This document shows positions 59,380-64,000 of a stretch of DNA of 64,000 bases, piece after piece. The stretch comes from an uncultured Bacteroidales bacterium (lineage in GTDB: Bacteria; Bacteroidota; Bacteroidia; Bacteroidales; Paludibacteraceae). The stretch is from positions 82,784 to 146,783 of the forward strand of contig CACYZT010000006.1 in assembly GCA_902778935.1 (NCBI GenBank), written 5' to 3'. The translations under genes were made by a program, and so were the position numbers. The notes beneath the pieces were generated by a model. That model saw only the letters and a program-made list of their open reading frames with translations. It was not told the DNA's origin and ran no database searches. Position 1 is the first letter of the stretch. Each line of letters starts with the position of its first letter.

Positions 59380-62300
59380 TTATTTCACTCGCTGTCCCCG
59401 TGCGTCATACAGATGTCCGTCTCTGCGGATGAACAACTTTCCTCCGATTAGTACTTTCTGCGCGGAAACCTTTACTTCCTTCTCCTCTATCCCTGTCGGC
59501 GTATTCGGACAATCAGGCGACGTGGTGTAATAGGTGGTAGTAGCGCCACTGATATTGGCTATAACACGCTTGTATAACTGAACAAGTTTCATTGTAGTCG
59601 AATTATAATAACGGAAGCGTGTTTGTTCGGAAGATGTATTATATTTTATAACGTAAGCGTTGCAAGTGTCTAAGAAGTTTCCATTCTCATTGATACTTAA
59701 CGTATTAACATAATCGTCTTTGGTACTTTTCTTTATAGTATTACTACTACCCGAATGCCCTATATAATAGTTCGAAGCTGATTTAATAGAATAACCTCCG
59801 GTTTTTGCAGCAATAGTAAAAGAAGCAGCATCTATGGTTGTGGTACTTACGATGGTATCTTTATTAATCGTTATCGCTATTGTATTACTTGGGACATCAA
59901 AATCAGTCAAACCACCGTCTAAAGCTACACTCCCGTTTTCATACACAATAAGATACTGTCCATTTTCAATGCCGGAAGTTGAAGTCACCTTCACATACAC
60001 CGGAGTGGGTGTCCCTGGCGTTGTCACATCATACGCATACACCGCATAATAGGTTGCATCAGAGGTGACGGAAGGAAGGTTGTTGGAAGCATAGAGATTA
60101 GGCTTCGTAGTTGTGGATGAAGCAATAGGCGCAGTACCCCAGCCAGCGAAAGCATAGGTATATCCTGTGCCTTCGCATGGAACCGGGTCTGTGACGCTGA
60201 GCGTTGCGCCCTCATCTTCTGTGACGGTATTCTCGACACCGTTGTCAATGAAAGTAATGTCATATTGCGGAACCTCAACACATCGGAGTCTATAGTTCGA
60301 ATATGTTGCCGGGGCACAATAAGAGATGGTAATGCTGTCGATATAGATGGAGTTGGTAGTACACTCAACACTAATAACCACTTCGCCGGACGGACGGATT
60401 GTGGCGAAATCAAACACGACCTCGCGTAGTGTCGCACCTCCGGTCTTATCTACGGATTTAGTGATGGCTTCTTCGCCCACATATATGGTTATTTTACCTG
60501 CACCGGAAGAAGCATTGGTACAATAGTTCACTTTAATGGTATCGACGTTGGTGTACGTATCGGGAGCGGTTGCATAGGCACCGCTGGTCGCGAGACTTAC
60601 CTGTATTCCTCTGCCGTTTGTATAGGCGGTTCCGTTTCGGCCGCTTACCCAGTTAGCGGGGCTGGCTGCCCATTTATTACTGCTGAACTTATAACCCTGG
60701 TGACCTTTTGTATCAAGGTGTTTGTCCTCGTCGGCAAAGACAGCGAAGAAGGTCTTGTCGGCCGTTAGTGCCGGCGCTGCGTCTTTAAAGAGGTCCGCAG
60801 GACGGTCTGTCACATTCGTCTGCGCCGTCCATCCGATGAATATACGTGTTGCGTCGCAGGCATCTGGTTGGTCTGGCATGGTCGGTATTTGTCCGGAGAA
60901 AGCCTTCGATTGAAGGACTTGAGCACCTTCCACTTTCCACGTAGCGGTATAAAGGTTTGAACAGGTTGCGGTCAGATTTATTGCATGAGATGTTACACCG
61001 CAACCACTGATAGTAAGTGTAGCGCTGTGTTCGCCATTAGCGGTTGGGGTATAGGTGATGGTTACAACTTGCCCCTTGGATGCGTCTGTACTACTGATTG
61101 AAGTTGCAGAGAGACTAAATAGTGAAGCGTTCGCACCGCTAAGGGTGAGCGTAAGATTTCCGGAAGGAAGGTTAATTCCCCTAACTTTTATCTGCTTGGT
61201 AATAGACGAATCCGCCTTTGTGATACCTATATGCTGCGTGCCGGTCGGGTCAATAATGGTCGGGGCTGTCGTAGCGGTGCAACCTTCATCTCCAAAGCCC
61301 GCGTCATACGCCGATGCCATACTAGACAAGTTTACTGTATAACCTTGTTTATCACCCCAGATATACTCCGCCAAACATGGGTAGTCGATGAACGGATTTC
61401 GGTTTCCTTGCAACTGATATACAATATTCATACGTATGCGCTCTTTATCCGAAACGGGGTCGTTGCGGTGCCATGACAACAACAAATCTCGCGTCTTGGG
61501 CAAGAATTCCTGCCAGTTATCGTTCGTCATATGATTTGGCACAGCTTCTTTAATCCATATAGCGGTATCTCCATACGTTGAAGCAATATAGAAGAACGCA
61601 CGTGCGAAATCACCTTTATACTCATCGGGTGGACAGAACACACCTACTTCATCAGCATCATCGCCATTAATCCAAACTCCATTATCGAAAGTGTATGGCG
61701 GTATCGGAATACCCGGACCTCGATTACTCTTACTGCGGTTAGCGGAATAGTCTGCGGGGACTAAATGGTGAAGATCACAATAAGCATGTTTATTTCCGGC
61801 TTCACCTCCGAACCATGAATTCGGGAACATGTGCTCGATATCGCAATTCTTAACGCTAGCTGTAGGTTGGTTTGGATTAAAGTAGCGCTCCACATTCGAA
61901 TACATATCAATAACCATGTTATTCGTCGTGTCACGGTCGGTGTACCAAAGCGCATCCCATGTATGATTTGAACCTGATCCAAAACTGTATCGTTTCGTAT
62001 AGTGCGCATATGTCAGTGCACCTAAAGTCGATTTGAGTACCGAATCCTGAAGACCGTCGATGGCGTCATAGTATCCTTCCGGCGCGGCACCCGGGAAACC
62101 TTCATCTCCCGAACCGGTAGAACTTTTACTGCCGTCGCTTACACCTACTATAAAACCATCCTCAAACGAACCTATTACATCGCTAATGCTGAAAGTTTGG
62201 TCTTTCTTGCTTCCCCAGAGGTATTCAGCCAAGTAAGGGTAGTCAATAAACGGATTTCGGTTGCCCTGAACGGACTGAACCGCATTGTTGCGATCGACCT

Positions 62301-63102
62301 CTTTGCGAGAAACGGGATCTTGGTGATGCCATTTCATCAAAAGCGCTACACCATACGCTGTCAAACCATAATTGCCATCGGAAGTAAAGGTGTTGTTGAA
62401 GGTTTTTTCGCCGTAATGTTGGCTGTCTTGCGTGAAACTATAGGTCGAGTTATTCAGCGCACACCACTTCATGAGCATGTACATGTACGTACGCGCGAAG
62501 TCTCCCTTGTATTGGTTGTCCGGCTCCCAAACTATGCCTACTGAGGGAAAACCGGTTAATGTTGAAGTACCGAGTTTGCCTGCTCCGCGGTTATCTCCAT
62601 CAACGAGGTACTCGCCGGCGGAACATTCACCAAACGGATAATTACTACGTTGATTGTTCACTTTGCCATCCGTCGGGTACATGTGATGCATGTCGGTCGC
62701 AGGACCTGCTGAGATATTATCACCACTCACACCAAACCAACTCTTCGGCATTGAGTGCTCACGATTATAGCAATCTCCTACGTTGGAAAAGCTACCACAT
62801 TTGTTAGTTCCTAAAGTCCAAACGACATTAGAATACATATCCCATAGTTGGCCGGCTTTGCCTGTTGAGTCAGACGGATAAACATCCGTTGTACCAAAAT
62901 TAGTCCAAACGGTAGCGTAACTATCGGCGTGGAAAGTGTTGACGTTGCATACATTCACCAGAGCCGACACCAACGATGCGCCACTGGTATTATTTAATCC
63001 GCTGTAAAAAGTCGGTAACTGCGCTTCGGATGTTACAGACTCGCCCCAACTCATCTGCGCTGAAAGAACGAGCGCGACTATCCACAGAAAAGTTCTCCTC
63101 AT
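59380..63102 (-). CDS. Large secreted protein with two endonuclease I domains and a T9SS sorting tail
   Basis: The 1240-residue protein has a signal peptide (MRRTFLWIVALVLSAQMSWG). Two endonuclease I domains follow. The first has NREHSMPKSWFG and DMHHMYPTDGKVNNQRSN; the second has DIEHMFPNSWFGG and DLHHLVPADYSANRSKSN, each with its catalytic His. Then come a beta-sandwich domain, an InlB-like repeat (FIGWTAQTN), further beta domains and a C-terminal T9SS sorting sequence (GKLFIRRDGHLYDARGQRVK). It is probably a surface or extracellular nuclease. The start at 63102 fits the promoter. Confidence 0.88.
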   Translation of the reverse strand: MRRTFLWIVALVLSAQMSWGESVTSEAQLPTFYSGLNNTSGASLVSALVNVCNVNTFHADSYATVWTNFGTTDVYPSDSTGKAGQLWDMYSNVVWTLGTNKCGSFSNVGDCYNREHSMPKSWFGVSGDNISAGPATDMHHMYPTDGKVNNQRSNYPFGECSAGEYLVDGDNRGAGKLGTSTLTGFPSVGIVWEPDNQYKGDFARTYMYMLMKWCALNNSTYSFTQDSQHYGEKTFNNTFTSDGNYGLTAYGVALLMKWHHQDPVSRKEVDRNNAVQSVQGNRNPFIDYPYLAEYLWGSKKDQTFSISDVIGSFEDGFIVGVSDGSKSSTGSGDEGFPGAAPEGYYDAIDGLQDSVLKSTLGALTYAHYTKRYSFGSGSNHTWDALWYTDRDTTNNMVIDMYSNVERYFNPNQPTASVKNCDIEHMFPNSWFGGEAGNKHAYCDLHHLVPADYSANRSKSNRGPGIPIPPYTFDNGVWINGDDADEVGVFCPPDEYKGDFARAFFYIASTYGDTAIWIKEAVPNHMTNDNWQEFLPKTRDLLLSWHRNDPVSDKERIRMNIVYQLQGNRNPFIDYPCLAEYIWGDKQGYTVNLSSMASAYDAGFGDEGCTATTAPTIIDPTGTQHIGITKADSSITKQIKVRGINLPSGNLTLTLSGANASLFSLSATSISSTDASKGQVVTITYTPTANGEHSATLTISGCGVTSHAINLTATCSNLYTATWKVEGAQVLQSKAFSGQIPTMPDQPDACDATRIFIGWTAQTNVTDRPADLFKDAAPALTADKTFFAVFADEDKHLDTKGHQGYKFSSNKWAASPANWVSGRNGTAYTNGRGIQVSLATSGAYATAPDTYTNVDTIKVNYCTNASSGAGKITIYVGEEAITKSVDKTGGATLREVVFDFATIRPSGEVVISVECTTNSIYIDSITISYCAPATYSNYRLRCVEVPQYDITFIDNGVENTVTEDEGATLSVTDPVPCEGTGYTYAFAGWGTAPIASSTTTKPNLYASNNLPSVTSDATYYAVYAYDVTTPGTPTPVYVKVTSTSGIENGQYLIVYENGSVALDGGLTDFDVPSNTIAITINKDTIVSTTTIDAASFTIAAKTGGYSIKSASNYYIGHSGSSNTIKKSTKDDYVNTLSINENGNFLDTCNAYVIKYNTSSEQTRFRYYNSTTMKLVQLYKRVIANISGATTTYYTTSPDCPNTPTGIEEKEVKVSAQKVLIGGKLFIRRDGHLYDARGQRVK

Positions 63103-63126
63103 GATATCGGTTGTTTCAAAAATCAT

Positions 63127-63158
63127 GCAAAATTACTACTTTTTTTTCAAATAACCAA
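63127..63158 (-). promoter_or_regulatory. Bacteroidota-type promoter for the secreted nuclease
   Basis: On the minus strand TTG (63158-63156) is followed after 20 bases by TAATTTTGC (63135-63127). Confidence 0.78.
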
Positions 63159-63271
63159 GATTTTGACCTAAAAAAAACAAATATGCTTGTATAATTTGAT
63201 ATTTTAAGTAAACGGATTTAATTTAAAATTTTTTTTATTTTTATTGCTTTGAGTGCTTTATACTCGTACGA

Positions 63272-63303
63272 GTGCGAATTGGTACTAAAAGCAGTACCTT
63301 TGC
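63272..63303 (+). promoter_or_regulatory. Weak Bacteroidota-type promoter candidate
   Basis: TACCTTTGC at 63295-63303 has GTG instead of TTG at the expected place. The downstream region has no gene before the insertion element. Confidence 0.35.
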
Positions 63304-63333
63304 AGCGATTTATAAGCATTAAGTATTGTATCT

Positions 63334-63377
63334 TTATTGGGATATTATTGGGTGGTTATTGGGTGATTATTGGGTTG
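63334..63377. repeat. 11-bp tandem repeat TTATTGGGNNN, four copies
   Basis: TTATTGGGATA, TTATTGGGTGG, TTATTGGGTGA and TTATTGGGTTG follow at exact spacing, then a decayed fifth copy. Confidence 0.9.
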
Positions 63378-63393
63378 TTAATCTGTTAGTCAG

Positions 63394-63426
63394 CGAACCA
63401 CAAGCGCACCACAAGCGCACCACAAT
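63394..63426. repeat. 11-bp tandem repeat CGCACCACAAG, three copies
   Basis: CGAACCACAAG, CGCACCACAAG and CGCACCACAAT follow at exact 11-base spacing, 16 bases after another 11-base array of unrelated sequence. Confidence 0.9.
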
Positions 63427-63495
63427 AGAATTCGGGGCTCTTTGTGCTGCGAGCTACTCCTGTCCACAACAAATAAAAGGGAGACCGATGTAATG

Positions 63496-63529
63496 AACCC
63501 CAAAAGTTGAACAAAAAACTTTTGGGGTT
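63496..63529 (+). promoter_or_regulatory. Perfect 13-bp hairpin at the IS left end
   Basis: The arms AACCCCAAAAGTT and AACTTTTGGGGTT surround an 8-base loop. It ends 6 bases ahead of the orfA ATG. A read-through transcript would fold here and could hide the start. Confidence 0.8.
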
Positions 63530-63535
63530 TGTTAT

Positions 63536-64000
63536 ATGTATAAAAAACATTCAATTGAAGAACGGCTACAAGCCGTACAAAAATGCTATTATGTATCAGA
63601 ATGGTTGCTCCGTTATGAGCAAGAGGGTATCGCCGGACTGCAAAAAAGACCTATGAAACGTGCCGATTTTGCAGAAAAATGCAAAATTGTTTGCGAGTTT
63701 GCAGAAAAAGGTGTACCTTTGCACCGAGTTTGCGCAAAGTATAATGTTTCTCAAACAGCAGTATTCCGTTGGACACAGATTTATAGACGATTCGGATACG
63801 AGGCTTTGCGCGACATTAAACCGCAAGGAAAAGGTCGTAAAGGTATGGGACGTCCAAAGAAACAAGAACCGCAGACAGAGTTAGAGCGTCTGCGCTACGA
63901 GAATGAGTATTTGCGTGCAGAGGTTGCATTGCTAAAAAAAGTGAGGGCTTTAGTGGAAGAAAGAGAGAAGCGTCTACACGAGATTGGGCGCAAGCCATCC
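63536..64000 (+). CDS. IS3-family transposase OrfA, 3' end outside the window
   Basis: From ATG 63536 the frame stays open for 155 codons to the window edge. It has an N-terminal helix-turn-helix (IEERLQAVQKCYYVSEWLLR, then VCAKYNVSQTAVFRWTQIYRRFG), a basic MGRPKK motif and a leucine-zipper-like tail (ELERLRYENEYLRAEVALLKK). This is OrfA of IS3-family elements. A slippery run AAAAAAAG at 63934-63941 could direct the programmed frameshift to OrfB. Transposase activity would need the part beyond the window. Confidence 0.85.
   Translation, partial: MYKKHSIEERLQAVQKCYYVSEWLLRYEQEGIAGLQKRPMKRADFAEKCKIVCEFAEKGVPLHRVCAKYNVSQTAVFRWTQIYRRFGYEALRDIKPQGKGRKGMGRPKKQEPQTELERLRYENEYLRAEVALLKKVRALVEEREKRLHEIGRKPS
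63691..63722 (+). promoter_or_regulatory. Exact promoter match inside the transposase gene
   Basis: TTG at 63691-63693, 20 bases, then TACCTTTGC at 63714-63722, the same spacing as the other promoters in the window. It lies inside orfA. Confidence 0.45.

Larger units (their letters stand above)
63159..63488. other. Gene-free stretch with an imperfect promoter and two 11-bp repeat arrays
   Basis: No gene is present in about 330 bases. It is A/T-rich at the left. TACCTTTGC at 63295-63303 has GTG rather than TTG 20 bases ahead, so it is a weaker plus-strand promoter candidate. Two 11-base arrays follow, and the insertion element starts at 63489. Confidence 0.5.
63489..64000 (+). mobile_element. 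Left end of an IS3-family (IS150-like) insertion sequence, cut by the window edge
   Basis: The end TGTAATGAACCCCAAAAG resembles the left terminal repeats of IS150-group elements. A perfect hairpin (63496-63529) follows, then the orfA transposase. The right end and orfB lie beyond the window. Confidence 0.75.

Overview
The window reads as a chromosome segment of an uncultured or unnamed member of the Bacteroidales (phylum Bacteroidota). Three things point there. (1) Ten places carry a very regular promoter, TTG, then exactly 20 bases, then TANNTTTG, which is the Bacteroidota -33/-7 type. (2) Many genes belong to families typical of this order: DUF4954, DUF6089, DUF6175, GGGtGRT, DUF3791/DUF3990, FISUMP-like domains and a type IX secretion (T9SS) sorting tail. 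(3) Gene pairs such as ftsK-lolA-trxB and uppS-bamA-ompH-ompH have the expected Bacteroidales order. Nothing here fixes the family or genus.

Layout. 1-1300: a run of four tiny plus-strand genes of unknown function (one small lipoprotein and three short proteins, two of which share an N-terminus). 1349-8070: a plus-strand housekeeping run, ftsK, a LolA-like carrier, trxB, an acetyltransferase, a Fur-type regulator, a membrane zinc protease and tRNA-Arg, followed by a 55-bp duplication of the tRNA 3' end. 8112-13735: an exported phosphatase/nuclease-fold protein transcribed directly behind tRNA-fMet, an SGNH esterase, and an ExbB-membrane protein-ExbD-ExbD energy-transfer operon behind tRNA-Ser(GGA). 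13765-31250: a long minus-strand essential block, read from dnaN through DUF4954, rnz, radA, DUF6089, uppS, bamA, two Skp/OmpH chaperones, a 36-residue protein, a permease, murF, a coiled-coil protein, an RNA methyltransferase, queA and tatD. A plus-strand tRNA-Ser(TGA) with a damaged acceptor stem lies antisense to the end of the coiled-coil gene. 31405-49566: accessory exported-protein territory. It holds a possible sigma-54 small RNA, the DUF6175 cluster with two related lipoproteins, outer-membrane proteins, the GGGtGRT/Fe-S scaffold pair, a transglutaminase-like protein, a nine-repeat lipoprotein, and a rod-shaped inverted repeat that looks like a structured RNA. 49821-50802: a DUF3791-DUF3990-DUF3791 module resembling toxin-antitoxin loci. 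50895-59319: one tight operon, tetR-tolC-adaptor-RND pump-PII-like protein-SLC13 permease. 59380-63158: a large secreted double endonuclease with a T9SS tail. 63489-64000: the left end of an IS3-family element cut by the window edge.

How the parts relate. Much of the window serves the cell envelope: BamA and its Skp-like chaperones, LolA-like lipoprotein traffic, UppS and MurF for wall synthesis, ExbB/ExbD for powering outer-membrane transport, and an RND pump. The most unusual material is non-coding: short tandem repeats of unrelated sequence at many gene boundaries (several with an exact 11-bp period), tRNA genes feeding directly into protein genes, the 182-nt rod structure and the candidate sigma-54 small RNA. 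All calls come from reading the sequence; no database search was run.
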